Assembly (NCBI RefSeq): GCF_012524205.1
Contig: NZ_JABACI010000001.1
Coordinates: 868,001 to 932,000, forward strand
DNA length: 64,000 nucleotides
Direction of reading: 5' to 3'
Source: Microbacterium salsuginis
GTDB lineage: Bacteria; Actinomycetota; Actinomycetes; Actinomycetales; Microbacteriaceae
Shown piece after piece: positions 24,677 through 32,620 of the stretch. Position 1 is the stretch's first letter. The number at the start of each line of letters is the position of its first letter. Below the pieces are notes generated by a model. It worked only from the letters and a program-made list of their open reading frames with translations. It made no database searches and had not been told where the DNA came from. The position numbers were made by a program, and so were the translations under genes.

Positions 24677-24719
24677 AAACAGTGTGTTACCGTCATAAAC
24701 AGTTACTGCGCTAAACAGT
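24677..24719 (+). promoter_or_regulatory. Three AAACAGT direct repeats, candidate TetR operator region
   Basis: AAACAGT at 24677-24683, 24697-24703 and 24713-24719, each preceded by T. The first is part of GTAAACAGTGTGTTAC, an imperfect palindrome. They lie between the divergent TetR and ABC genes in a conspicuously A+T-rich stretch. Confidence 0.55.
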
Positions 24720-24753
24720 TTCTCACGTACACACCACTCGAAGGGATGCCTCG

Positions 24754-25686
24754 ATGAACGACCCGACCATCGCGCCGCCGGCCATCGCCGTGCGGGGCCT
24801 GCGCAAGAAGTTCGGTCGCCAGACCGTGCTCGACGGCCTCGACCTCACGGTCCGGAGGGGCGAGGTGTTCGCGCTCCTCGGCCCGAACGGCGCCGGCAAG
24901 ACCACCACCATCAACGTGCTCACCACCCTCACGCGCCCGGATGCCGGAACCGCCGAGATCTCGGGCATCGATGTCGTGCGCGACCCGCAGGCCATCAAAC
25001 AGCGCATCAGCCTGACGGGTCAGGCCGCCGCCGTCGACGACGTCCTGACCGGCACCGAGAACCTCGTCATGCTGGCGCGCCTGTCGGGTCTGTCGATCCG
25101 TGCGGCGCGCAAGAAGGCGGCCGAGCTGCTGGCACGTTTCGATCTGACGGATGCCGCGGCCAAGCGCGTCGGCACCTACTCGGGCGGCATGCGCCGCCGG
25201 CTCGACCTCGCCCTGAGCTTCGTCGTGACCCCCGAGGTGCTGTTCCTGGACGAGCCCACGACCGGGCTCGACACGCGCAGCCGCCGCGAGCTGTGGGATG
25301 TCATCCGCTCGCTCGCCGAAGCGGGCACCACGGTGTTCCTCACCACGCAGTACCTCGAGGAGGCCGACCAGCTCGCAGACCGCATCGCGGTGCTCGACGG
25401 TGGCCGCATCGTCGCGACCGGAACCGCCGCGCAGCTGAAGAGCCGCATCGGCGGCGACACCGTCGAGCTGCACGACGCCCACGGCGACCTGCTGCGCGAG
25501 GTGCCCACCGACGGCACCGTGTCGGGGCTGCGTCGAGCCCTCGACGTGCTCGACGAGTCCGGCGCCGAGGGCACCGTCACCCTGCGTCGCCCGAGCCTCG
25601 ACGACGTGTTCCTCGCCCTCACCGGCGGCAGCGCCGCCACTCAGCCCCAGCCCACCGCCGCCGATTCCGTGAAGGAGCTCGCATGA
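24754..25686 (+). CDS. ABC exporter ATP-binding protein, DrrA type
   Basis: 310 residues. Walker A is GPNGAGKTTTINVL, signature YSGGMRRRLDLALS, Walker B VLFLDEPTTGLD, and the switch region TTQYLEEADQLAD carries glutamine where most ABC proteins have histidine, as in the daunorubicin-resistance DrrA branch. A C-terminal extension of about 80 residues fits the family. The start has GAAGGG upstream. Its stop overlaps the permease ATG, so the two form an exporter, probably for a hydrophobic drug or antibiotic, controlled by the divergent TetR. Confidence 0.93.
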   Translation: MNDPTIAPPAIAVRGLRKKFGRQTVLDGLDLTVRRGEVFALLGPNGAGKTTTINVLTTLTRPDAGTAEISGIDVVRDPQAIKQRISLTGQAAAVDDVLTGTENLVMLARLSGLSIRAARKKAAELLARFDLTDAAAKRVGTYSGGMRRRLDLALSFVVTPEVLFLDEPTTGLDTRSRRELWDVIRSLAEAGTTVFLTTQYLEEADQLADRIAVLDGGRIVATGTAAQLKSRIGGDTVELHDAHGDLLREVPTDGTVSGLRRALDVLDESGAEGTVTLRRPSLDDVFLALTGGSAATQPQPTAADSVKELA

Positions 25687-26504
25687 CCACCATCGCCCCG
25701 CCGGCACGGCCGGCCCCGCCGGCACCGCCGGCCCTGCGCCCGCGCGTCTCGGGCCTCACCGCTGAGAGCGTCTTCGTCGGACGCAGCATGCTGCACTCGC
25801 TCCGGGACGGCGAATCGCTCCTCATGGCGATCATGCTGCCGATCATGCTCATGCTCATGTTCACGTGGGTCTTCGGCGGCGCCATCGACCCCACCGGCGA
25901 CTACGTCCAGTACGTGGTGCCGGGCGTGATCCTGACGTGCGCCGGGTTCGGCGCGTCGGCGACCGCGGTCTACGTCGCCGGCGACATGAAGGCCGGCATC
26001 ATTGACCGGTTCCGCACGATGCCGCTGCGCGCGAGCGCCGTCCTCACCGGGCACGTCGTCGCCAGCCTGCTGCGCAACCTGATCGCGACCGGCATCGTGA
26101 TCGGCGTCGCGCTCCTGGTCGGATTCCGGCCCACCGCCGACGTGTGGGGATGGATCGGCGCGGTCGCGGTGATCGCACTGTGGATCCTCGCGATCACCTA
26201 CCTGTTCGCCGCCATCGGACTCGCCTCCGGCAGCCCCGAGGGAGCCAACGGCTACGGCTTCATAATCCTGTTCCTGCCGTACCTCTCGAGCGCATACGTC
26301 CCCGTGGCGACCATGCCCGAGTGGCTGCAGGGCGTCGCCCAGTACCAGCCGGTGACGCCGATCATCGAGACCATCCGCGGCCTGCTCATGGGCACACCGG
26401 TCGACGACTACGTCGGCTGGGCCGTGGCCTGGTGCCTCGCGATCCTCGTCGGCGCCTTCATCTGGGGCGCGTGGCTGTTCCGCCGCAAGGCCGGTCGCCG
26501 CTGA
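25683..26504 (+). CDS. ABC-2 type exporter permease, DrrB type
   Basis: 273 residues with about six membrane helices after a proline-rich N terminus. The segments FTWVFGGAIDPTGDYVQYVV, PGVILTCAGFGASATAVYVA and FRTMPLRASAVLTGHV are characteristic of DrrB-like ABC-2 permeases. The ATG overlaps the ATPase stop (ATGA). It forms the membrane channel for the preceding ATPase. Confidence 0.92.
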   Translation: MTTIAPPARPAPPAPPALRPRVSGLTAESVFVGRSMLHSLRDGESLLMAIMLPIMLMLMFTWVFGGAIDPTGDYVQYVVPGVILTCAGFGASATAVYVAGDMKAGIIDRFRTMPLRASAVLTGHVVASLLRNLIATGIVIGVALLVGFRPTADVWGWIGAVAVIALWILAITYLFAAIGLASGSPEGANGYGFIILFLPYLSSAYVPVATMPEWLQGVAQYQPVTPIIETIRGLLMGTPVDDYVGWAVAWCLAILVGAFIWGAWLFRRKAGRR

Positions 26505-26523
26505 CTCCGGCGCGATGACTCCC

Positions 26524-26625
26524 GCTCGTTTAGCGAGCGAAGCGAGACGAAACGCACTGCACAGCCGTCGAACGGTGGCTCGAGGCGTTTCGTCTCGCTC
26601 GCTGGCGCTCGCTCGCTCAACGACC
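26524..26625. repeat. Family A palindromic repeat, intergenic complete copy
   Basis: Left arm 26524-26555 (GCTCGTTTAGCGAGCG ... GACGAAACGC) and right arm 26585-26625 (GCGTTTCGTCTCGC ... GCTCAACGACC) around a 29-nt centre. It fills most of the gap between the convergent permease and arsR-type genes, where it could also act as a terminator. Confidence 0.85.
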
Positions 26626-26675
26626 GGAGCACGGCAGAGGTATGTCGGGCCGGCACCCGCGCAACCCGACGACGG

Positions 26676-27080
26676 TCAGCGGCCGGGGAGCTTGCGGAGG
26701 GCGTTCTCGAGGGCGTGCTTGGCGGATGCTGCGGCACGGCCGACCACTTCGGCCGCGTGCGCTGCAGGCTCGGGGAGGGAGGACGGCACCGCCGGCACCT
26801 CAGCCGCTTCGTCCAGGAACGGGACCAGCCAGTCGTCCACCTCGTCCAGCGGCGCCGCCGAGAGGCTGTAGTAGCGATGCTGGCCCTCCTCGCGCACCGA
26901 GACGAGGTGCGCGTCGCGCAGCACCTTCAGGTGCTTCGAGACTGTGGGCTGGCTCGCGCCGAGCTCGTGCACGATGTGCGACACGCTGGTGCCCTGCTCT
27001 CCGGCGGATGAGCGATCGAGCAGAAGTCGCAGGATGTCGCGACGCGTGCCGTCCGCGATCACGTCGAAGATGTCCGCCAT
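26676..27080 (-). CDS. ArsR-family winged-helix regulator
   Basis: 134 residues. The fold starts MADIFDVIADGTRRDILRLL and carries the recognition helix in ASQPTVSKHLKVLRDAHLVS, then a wing EEGQHRYYSLS. No metal-binding cysteine pair is visible in the usual ArsR position, so it probably senses something else or acts in development or stress. An Ala-rich tail resembles a short amphipathic helix. The ATG follows TAATCT by 6 nt (leaderless). It lies divergent from trkH. Confidence 0.88.
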   Translation of the reverse strand: MADIFDVIADGTRRDILRLLLDRSSAGEQGTSVSHIVHELGASQPTVSKHLKVLRDAHLVSVREEGQHRYYSLSAAPLDEVDDWLVPFLDEAAEVPAVPSSLPEPAAHAAEVVGRAAASAKHALENALRKLPGR

Positions 27081-27086
27081 GTGCTC

Positions 27087-27092
27087 AGATTA
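27087..27092 (-). promoter_or_regulatory. -10 element of the ArsR gene (leaderless type)
   Basis: TAATCT on the minus strand, 6 nt before the ATG at 27080. Confidence 0.45.
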
Positions 27093-27146
27093 GTCGGGAG
27101 CCCATCGGAGTACCATGACACGGGTCTCAGAGCGAAAGGGGCACGC

Positions 27147-28586
27147 ATGGCGACGGACCCGGCTGGGTCGCTCATGCGGCGTATCCCCACGACGCTCCGC
27201 GGCTGGTGGGACGGTCTGCGCAACCTCACGACATCTTCGCCTGCCCGTTTCGCGGTCCTCGTCTTCGTCTCGCTCATCCTCGTCTTCACCGCGCTGCTGT
27301 CGCTGCCGGCCTCCGCGGCAGACGGCAGGCGCGTTCCGCTGGCCGACGCGGTCTTCACCGCGGTGTCCACCATCTGCGTCACGGGCCTGACGACCGTCGA
27401 CATCGCGACGACGTTCTCCGCATTCGGCAAGGTCGTGATCTTCGTCGGCGTGAACATCGGCGGTATGGGTGTGCTGACGCTCGCGTCGATCCTGGGCCTC
27501 GTGATCTCGAAGCGGCTCGGCTTGCGCGCCAAGCTCATCGCCGCCAGCGACTCCAATCCGCTCCGCACGCACGGCGGCCCCGTCAACGAGGGTCAGACGG
27601 TGCGTCTGGGCGAGGTGGGCCAGCTGCTGCGGACGGTGGCCCTCTCGACGCTCCTCATCGAAGCCCTCGTCGCGATCGCCCTCTACCCTGCACTGGTCAT
27701 GGCAGGCATCGGGGCCCTCGAGGCGCTGTGGGAGGCGCCCTTCTACGCCGCGATGGCGTTCACCAACACCGGCTTCACCCCCAACCCTGGCGGCCTCGAG
27801 CCGTTCGCCGACGACTACTTCCTGCTCACGACCCTGATGGTCGGCGTGTTCCTCGGCAGCATCGGCTTCCCCGTCATCTACGCCCTGTTCAAGCACTACT
27901 GGCACGTGCGCCGGTGGCCGCTGCACACCAAGCTCACGATCATCACGACGGTGCTGCTGTTCATCGCCGGGGCCGCGGCGTTCCTCGCCCTGGAGTACAA
28001 CAACCCCAAGACCTTCGGCTCGATGGACGCGTGGGACACCACGTTCCAGGCGTTCTTCCTGTCAGCGATGACCCGTTCCGGCGGCTTCGCCGTCGTCGAC
28101 ATCGGCGAGCTGTACGGATCGTCGCTCATCGTCGGAAGCATGCTGATGTTCGTCGGCGGCGGATCGGCGTCGACGGCCGGCGGCATCAAGGTGACGACGC
28201 TCGCGGTGCTGGCCCTCGCGGTCTGGTCCGAGGCGAAGGGCCGCCAGTCGGTCGAGGTGTTCGGCCGCCGGATCCCCAGCGACGTCCAGCGCGTGGCACT
28301 GTCGGTCGTCGCGTGGGGTGCCACGATCGTCGCGCTCTCGACGATCGTCATCGCCCAGATCAGCCAGGAGCCGATCGCCGACGTGCTCTTCGATGTCATC
28401 TCGGCGTTCGGGACCGTCGGCCTGTCGACCGGCCTCACGGCAGAGCTGTCGGACCCCGCCGTCTACGTGATGGCCGTGACGATCTTCATGGGCCGCATTG
28501 GTACAGTGACTCTCGCCGCGGCCGTGGCCGCGACATCCCGTTCGCAGCTCTACTCGCTGCCCGTGGAAAGGCCCATCGTTGGTTGA
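27147..28586 (+). CDS. TrkH/KtrB-type potassium uptake channel subunit
   Basis: 479 residues. Four pore-loop repeats are visible, each with the selectivity glycine: STICVTGLTTVD, AMAFTNTGFTPNPGG, FFLSAMTRSGGFAVVD and ISAFGTVGLSTGLT, separated by membrane helix pairs as in TrkH/KtrB. The ATG at 27147 has GAAAGGGG upstream. The gene overlaps the next (RCK subunit) by 8 nt, so the two products form one regulated K+ uptake system. Confidence 0.94.
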   Translation: MATDPAGSLMRRIPTTLRGWWDGLRNLTTSSPARFAVLVFVSLILVFTALLSLPASAADGRRVPLADAVFTAVSTICVTGLTTVDIATTFSAFGKVVIFVGVNIGGMGVLTLASILGLVISKRLGLRAKLIAASDSNPLRTHGGPVNEGQTVRLGEVGQLLRTVALSTLLIEALVAIALYPALVMAGIGALEALWEAPFYAAMAFTNTGFTPNPGGLEPFADDYFLLTTLMVGVFLGSIGFPVIYALFKHYWHVRRWPLHTKLTIITTVLLFIAGAAAFLALEYNNPKTFGSMDAWDTTFQAFFLSAMTRSGGFAVVDIGELYGSSLIVGSMLMFVGGGSASTAGGIKVTTLAVLALAVWSEAKGRQSVEVFGRRIPSDVQRVALSVVAWGATIVALSTIVIAQISQEPIADVLFDVISAFGTVGLSTGLTAELSDPAVYVMAVTIFMGRIGTVTLAAAVAATSRSQLYSLPVERPIVG

Positions 28587-29250
28587 GCGGATCAGAAGCG
28601 ACGCCCCCGTCCTCGTGATCGGTCTGGGACGCTTCGGCGCGGCCTGTGCCGGCGAGCTCGACCGGCTGAACCGCGAGGTGCTCGCGATCGACGACAACCT
28701 CGAATTGGTGCAGAAGTGGTCCGAGCGCGTGACGCACACGGTGCAGGGGGACGCCCGCAACATCGACGCCCTCAAGCAGATCGGCGCGCAGGACTTCCAG
28801 GTCGCCGTGGTCGCCGTGGGTTCGTCGATCGAGGCATCCGTGCTCATCACCGCCAACCTCGTCGACTTGAAGGTCCCGCAGATCTGGGCGAAGGCGGTGT
28901 CGCAGTCGCACGGCAAGATCCTCGCCCGCGTCGGCGCGAACCACGTCATCTACCCTGAGCGCGAGGCCGGCGAGCGCGTGGCGCACCTCGTGAGCGGGCG
29001 GATGCTGGACTTCATCCGCTTCGACGACGACTTCGTGCTGGCCAAGATGTATCCGCCGAAGTTCGTCCGCGGCATCGGCCTGAACGAGTCGGGCGTGCGC
29101 ACCAAGTACAACGTCACCGTGGTCGGGGTGAAGAGCCCCGGCAAGCCCTTCCGCTACGCCGAGGCCAACACCGTGGTGACCAACCACGACCTCATCATCG
29201 TGTCGGGCACGAACGTCGACATCGAGAGGTTCGCGGCGCTCGACCGTTGA
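28579..29250 (+). CDS. TrkA/KtrA-type potassium channel regulatory (RCK) protein
   Basis: 223 residues. VLVIGLGRFGAACAGELDRL is the Rossmann NAD/nucleotide site, followed by an RCK C-terminal subdomain (about 140-223). It gates the TrkH partner in response to nucleotides. The start is TTG at 28579: GGAAAGG lies 7 nt upstream, no ATG or GTG is available before the Rossmann strand, and it overlaps the trkH stop. Confidence 0.93.
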   Translation: MVERIRSDAPVLVIGLGRFGAACAGELDRLNREVLAIDDNLELVQKWSERVTHTVQGDARNIDALKQIGAQDFQVAVVAVGSSIEASVLITANLVDLKVPQIWAKAVSQSHGKILARVGANHVIYPEREAGERVAHLVSGRMLDFIRFDDDFVLAKMYPPKFVRGIGLNESGVRTKYNVTVVGVKSPGKPFRYAEANTVVTNHDLIIVSGTNVDIERFAALDR

Positions 29251-29286
29251 CGTCTCGTCTCGTCGCTTCGCTCCCGCTCAACGACC
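29251..29286. repeat. Family A repeat, half site between trkA and proC
   Basis: CGTCTCGTCTCGTCGC ... CTCCCGCTCAACGACC, a single arm that starts directly after the trkA stop and ends inside proC, whose stop codon (29278-29280) and last two codons lie within the arm. Confidence 0.7.
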
Positions 29287-30120
29287 GAGGTCGGCCAGCT
29301 CCTTCGCGCGGGCCAGCGCGGCGTCTGTCGCCCGGGCGAACACGTCGTCCAGTCGCGCGTCGTGCAGGACCTCGACGGCCCGCTCGGTGGTGCCCTTCGG
29401 GCTCGTGACGCGCCGTCGGAGCTCGGCCGGGTCGTCACCGGATGCCTCGAGCAGCGCCGCTGCGCCGATGAAGGTCTGCTCGGCCATGAGACGTGCCTCC
29501 GCGTCGGAGAAGCCCTTGCCGATCGCGGCCTTGGTGAATTCCTCCACGAGCAGGAAGAAGTAGGCGGGACCCGAGCCGGAGATCGTCGACAGGGCGTCGA
29601 TCCGGCCCTCGGGCACGTCGACGACCGTGCCGACGGTCTCGAACAGGCGATGTGCGAGGGCGACCGCATCCGGTCCCGCCGTGGTGCCCGAGGCGAGTCC
29701 CGTCACTCCCCGGCCGACGAGCGCCGGAGTGTTCGGCATCGACCGGAGCACCGGGATACTCGGTCCCAGGATGCTCTCGAATGTCGCGATGGTGACGCCG
29801 GCCGCGAGGCTGATCACGATCGTGCCCGGTCGCAGCACCGGAGCGATCTCGCGCAGGAGGTCGGGCACCATCGCCGGCTTGACGCCCACCAGCACGATCT
29901 CGGCGGCGGCTGCGGCCTCCGCGTTCGCCGCCGGCTCCCGCTCGAGGGCGACGCTCGTGACGCGGTCCAGGCCCGCGAGCTCCTCGGCCTTCGCCACGGT
30001 GCGGTTGGTCGCGGTCACCCGCGTCGCGAGGCCTGAGCGCACGACCCCCTGGACGATGGCGCCGCCCATCGAGCCGGCGCCGAGGAAGGCCAGGGGCGGG
30101 AGGGCTGTGTCGTCGGTCAT
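29278..30120 (-). CDS. proC: Pyrroline-5-carboxylate reductase
   Basis: 280 residues. LAFLGAGSMGGAIVQGVVRS is the NADPH-binding Rossmann motif; VLVGVKPAMVPDLLREIA, VLRSMPNTPALVGRGVTGLA and the C-terminal ISGSGPAYFFLLVEEF match ProC, the last enzyme of proline synthesis. The ATG at 30120 lies 7 nt after TACGAT; a second ATG at 30129 is possible. The 3' end (LADLGR stop) runs into a family A repeat arm. Confidence 0.95.
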   Translation of the reverse strand: MTDDTALPPLAFLGAGSMGGAIVQGVVRSGLATRVTATNRTVAKAEELAGLDRVTSVALEREPAANAEAAAAAEIVLVGVKPAMVPDLLREIAPVLRPGTIVISLAAGVTIATFESILGPSIPVLRSMPNTPALVGRGVTGLASGTTAGPDAVALAHRLFETVGTVVDVPEGRIDALSTISGSGPAYFFLLVEEFTKAAIGKGFSDAEARLMAEQTFIGAAALLEASGDDPAELRRRVTSPKGTTERAVEVLHDARLDDVFARATDAALARAKELADLGR

Positions 30121-30127
30121 GCCGCCC

Positions 30128-30133
30128 ATCGTA
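30128..30133 (-). promoter_or_regulatory. -10 element of proC (leaderless type)
   Basis: TACGAT on the minus strand, 7 nt before the ATG at 30120. Confidence 0.4.
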
Positions 30134-30156
30134 CGATCTCTGTTTATTGAGTCTTG

Positions 30157-30168
30157 ACTTATATAAGT
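30157..30168. promoter_or_regulatory. Perfect 12-nt palindrome, candidate ArsR operator
   Basis: ACTTATATAAGT is fully self-complementary, lies 21 nt before the ArsR ATG and sits in an A+T-rich gap divergent to proC. The layout fits autoregulation of the arsR-SRPBCC operon. Confidence 0.6.
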
Positions 30169-30189
30169 AGCGGTGCAAATATAAATGCC

Positions 30190-30636
30190 ATGCACGCGCT
30201 CGACGTCCTCGGCGACCCGGTGCGCCGCCGCATCCTCGAACTCCTCGCGGAGGGCGAGCACAGCGCCGGCGACATCGGCGAGGTCGTGCAGCGTGAGTTC
30301 GGCATCTCGCAGCCCGCCGTGTCGCAGCACCTGCGCGTCCTGCGCGACTCGGGATTCGCGAGCGTTCGCCCCGAGGGCACGCGCCGGTTGTACGCACTCG
30401 ACCCCGAGCCGCTCGAGACCGCCGCGGCGTGGTTCGACCCCTTCCGCCGGTTCTGGCAGCCGCACCTGGATGCGCTGGGCACCGAGCTCGCGCGCGGCCG
30501 ACGGCAGCGGCGCCTCGCCGCAGAGCGCGACTCGCCGGAGCCGGCGAAGGCCGACGAGAAGCCGGAGGCCACGGCATCCGACTCCCCCGCCACCGATCCT
30601 GACGACCCCGACCCCCACACGACAGAGGAGAACTGA
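30190..30636 (+). CDS. ArsR-family regulator paired with an SRPBCC protein
   Basis: 148 residues from the ATG at 30190. MHALDVLGDPVRRRILELLA and FGISQPAVSQHLRVLRDSGF form the winged-helix fold; no ArsR metal-site cysteines are present. This is the class usually encoded just before an AHSA1/SRPBCC protein, as here (next ATG one nt after the stop). The C-terminal third is a disordered Glu/Pro/Asp-rich tail. Confidence 0.9.
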   Translation: MHALDVLGDPVRRRILELLAEGEHSAGDIGEVVQREFGISQPAVSQHLRVLRDSGFASVRPEGTRRLYALDPEPLETAAAWFDPFRRFWQPHLDALGTELARGRRQRRLAAERDSPEPAKADEKPEATASDSPATDPDDPDPHTTEEN

Positions 30637-30637
30637 G

Positions 30638-31312
30638 ATGGTCGATGTCAACGCACAGATCGACGCCGTGACGCGCGGCGTCCGCACCGTCGACGTGGAC
30701 GGCGAGCCGTCGCACGTGCAGACGCTGACGCAGGAGTACCCCAGCCCGATCGACGACGTCTGGGATGCCGTCACCGACGGCGAGCGCATCCCCCGCTGGT
30801 TCCTGCCGGTCTCGGGTGAGCTTCAGCTCGGCGGGCGCTACCAGCTCGAGGGCAACGCCGGCGGCCAGGTGCTGCAGTGCGACCCGCCGAAGGACGGAGC
30901 CGCCGGCTACCGCATCACGTGGGAGTACGGCGGCGGGGTGAGCTGGGTGGCGGTGCGCCTCGTCTCCACCGGCGACGACACGACGCGCCTCGAGCTGGAG
31001 CACACCGCGCACGCCGCGGACGTGCCCCCCGGGTTCTGGGAGCAGTTCGGCCCGGGCGCGACCGGGGTCGGCTGGGACGGCGGGCTCCTCGGACTCGCGC
31101 TGCACCTGAGCGGCAGCGGCGAGCTCCCGCCGGGCGCCGCCGAGGAGTGGGCGTCCACCGACGAGGGGAAGGCCTTCTACCGCGCGGCCGCGACCGCATG
31201 GGGTGTCGCCCACGCCGCCGGCGGGGCAGACCCCGAGGACGCCGCCCGTGCGGCCGACAACACGTTCGGCTTCTACACGGGTCAGCTTCCGGTCGAGATG
31301 CCGGAGTCCTGA
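30638..31312 (+). CDS. SRPBCC (AHSA1-like) domain protein
   Basis: 224 residues. YPSPIDDVWDAVTDGERIPR begins a START-like ligand-binding fold (about 25-165), followed by a helical tail. AHSA1-type proteins bind hydrophobic ligands or chaperones; the ligand is unknown. GAGGAGA precedes the ATG. It is coupled to the ArsR gene, a common regulator-sensor pair. Confidence 0.88.
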   Translation: MVDVNAQIDAVTRGVRTVDVDGEPSHVQTLTQEYPSPIDDVWDAVTDGERIPRWFLPVSGELQLGGRYQLEGNAGGQVLQCDPPKDGAAGYRITWEYGGGVSWVAVRLVSTGDDTTRLELEHTAHAADVPPGFWEQFGPGATGVGWDGGLLGLALHLSGSGELPPGAAEEWASTDEGKAFYRAAATAWGVAHAAGGADPEDAARAADNTFGFYTGQLPVEMPES

Positions 31313-31329
31313 ACCTCGACGCCGTTCGC

Positions 31330-31379
31330 CGACGGGACACGTCGCCTCGGGCTCGAGCCCGGCGGGCCGTGTCCCGTCG
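31330..31379. terminator. Long GC-rich hairpin after the SRPBCC gene
   Basis: Perfect 12-nt arms CGACGGGACACG and CGTGTCCCGTCG (31330-31341, 31368-31379), with a second small palindrome GGGCTCGAGCCC in the loop. It begins 18 nt after the stop at 31312. No U-tract follows. Confidence 0.55.
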
Positions 31380-31471
31380 TCGTCTGCCAGGGGGTGCGCC
31401 GCGCGGGCGCGGCGCTATCCTCGAAGCAGCGGAGGCACGGGCGCCTCGGCCCGGACCTGGGGAGGACCGAC

Positions 31472-32584
31472 ATGACGCTCTTCGACGGCATCACGGCACG
31501 AATGATCGAGACCCCTCGACTGATGGTCAACGTCCTCGAGCGGGCCGGCGACGACCCCGAGACCCCCGCGGACCGCACGGTGGTGTTCATCCACGGCAAC
31601 GTGTCGTCGTCGCTGTTCTGGCAAGAGACGATGCAGGATCTTCCGCCGGACTTACGCGTCCTCGCCATCGATCTGCGCGGCTTCGGCGGTACCGAGCACG
31701 CCCCGATCGACGCGACGCGCGGAGTGCGCGATTTCAGCGACGACGTGCGCGCGACGCTGGCCGTGCTCGGCATCCCGACGGCGCATTTCGTGGGATGGTC
31801 GATGGGCGGCGGCGTGATCCTGCAGTACGCGCTCGATCACCCGGTGCTGAGCCTGACCCTGCAGGCACCGGTCTCGCCGTACGGCTTCGGCGGCACGCGG
31901 CGCGACGGCTCCCGCCTGACAGACGACGACGCCGGCTGCGGGGGCGGGGGCGCGAACCCGGATTTCGTGCAGCGGCTCATCGACCACGATCGCACCGCCG
32001 ACGCCCCCACCTCGCCGCGCAGCGTCTTCCGCTCGGGCTACGTCGCCGCCGGCTACCAGAGCGAGCACGAGGACGTGTGGGTGGAGTCGATGCTCACGAC
32101 CTCGACGGCGACCGGAAACTACCCCGGCGACTCCGTCGCGTCGGAGAGCTGGCCCGGCTTCGCCGCCGGCGACGTGGGCGTGCTCAACACGATGACGCCG
32201 GGGCATTTCGATGTGTCGGGCATCGTCGACCTCGCCGACAAGCCCCCCATCCTGTGGATCCACGGCACTCTCGACGCGATCGTGTCCGACACCTCGTTCT
32301 ACGACCTGAACAATCTGGGCAAGCTCGGAGTGATCCCGGGGTGGCCCGGCGACGACGTCGCCCCGGCTCAGGAGATGGTCTCGCAGACCCGCGACGTCCT
32401 CTCGCGGTATGTCGCCGCTGGAGGCGAGGTCACCGAGCTGAGCCTCGAAGGCGTCGGGCACTCGCCGCACCTGGAGCGGCCCGTCGAGTTCCGCCATGCA
32501 CTCCTCGAGGCGATCGGCTACGTCGGGCATCCGATCGACCCCGCCCCGTCGACCGAGGCGATCATCATCCGCTCCTCGGACTGA
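31472..32584 (+). CDS. Alpha/beta hydrolase
   Basis: 370 residues. Oxyanion-hole motif VVFIHGNVSSSLFW, nucleophile elbow VGWSMGGGVILQ, acid residue in IHGTLDAIVSD and the catalytic histidine in GVGHSPHLERP form a complete triad. A cap insertion of about 150 residues (from about 150) is longer than usual. The ATG has GGGAGGA upstream. The substrate is unknown; the fold includes esterases, dehalogenases and C-C hydrolases. Confidence 0.9.
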   Translation: MTLFDGITARMIETPRLMVNVLERAGDDPETPADRTVVFIHGNVSSSLFWQETMQDLPPDLRVLAIDLRGFGGTEHAPIDATRGVRDFSDDVRATLAVLGIPTAHFVGWSMGGGVILQYALDHPVLSLTLQAPVSPYGFGGTRRDGSRLTDDDAGCGGGGANPDFVQRLIDHDRTADAPTSPRSVFRSGYVAAGYQSEHEDVWVESMLTTSTATGNYPGDSVASESWPGFAAGDVGVLNTMTPGHFDVSGIVDLADKPPILWIHGTLDAIVSDTSFYDLNNLGKLGVIPGWPGDDVAPAQEMVSQTRDVLSRYVAAGGEVTELSLEGVGHSPHLERPVEFRHALLEAIGYVGHPIDPAPSTEAIIIRSSD

Positions 32585-32608
32585 GCTTCTGAGAGGCGGC
32601 CGCATCCG

Positions 32609-32614
32609 TAGACT
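32609..32614 (+). promoter_or_regulatory. -10 element of the CDF gene (leaderless type)
   Basis: TAGACT, 6 nt before the ATG at 32621. Confidence 0.5.
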
Positions 32615-32620
32615 CGTCGC

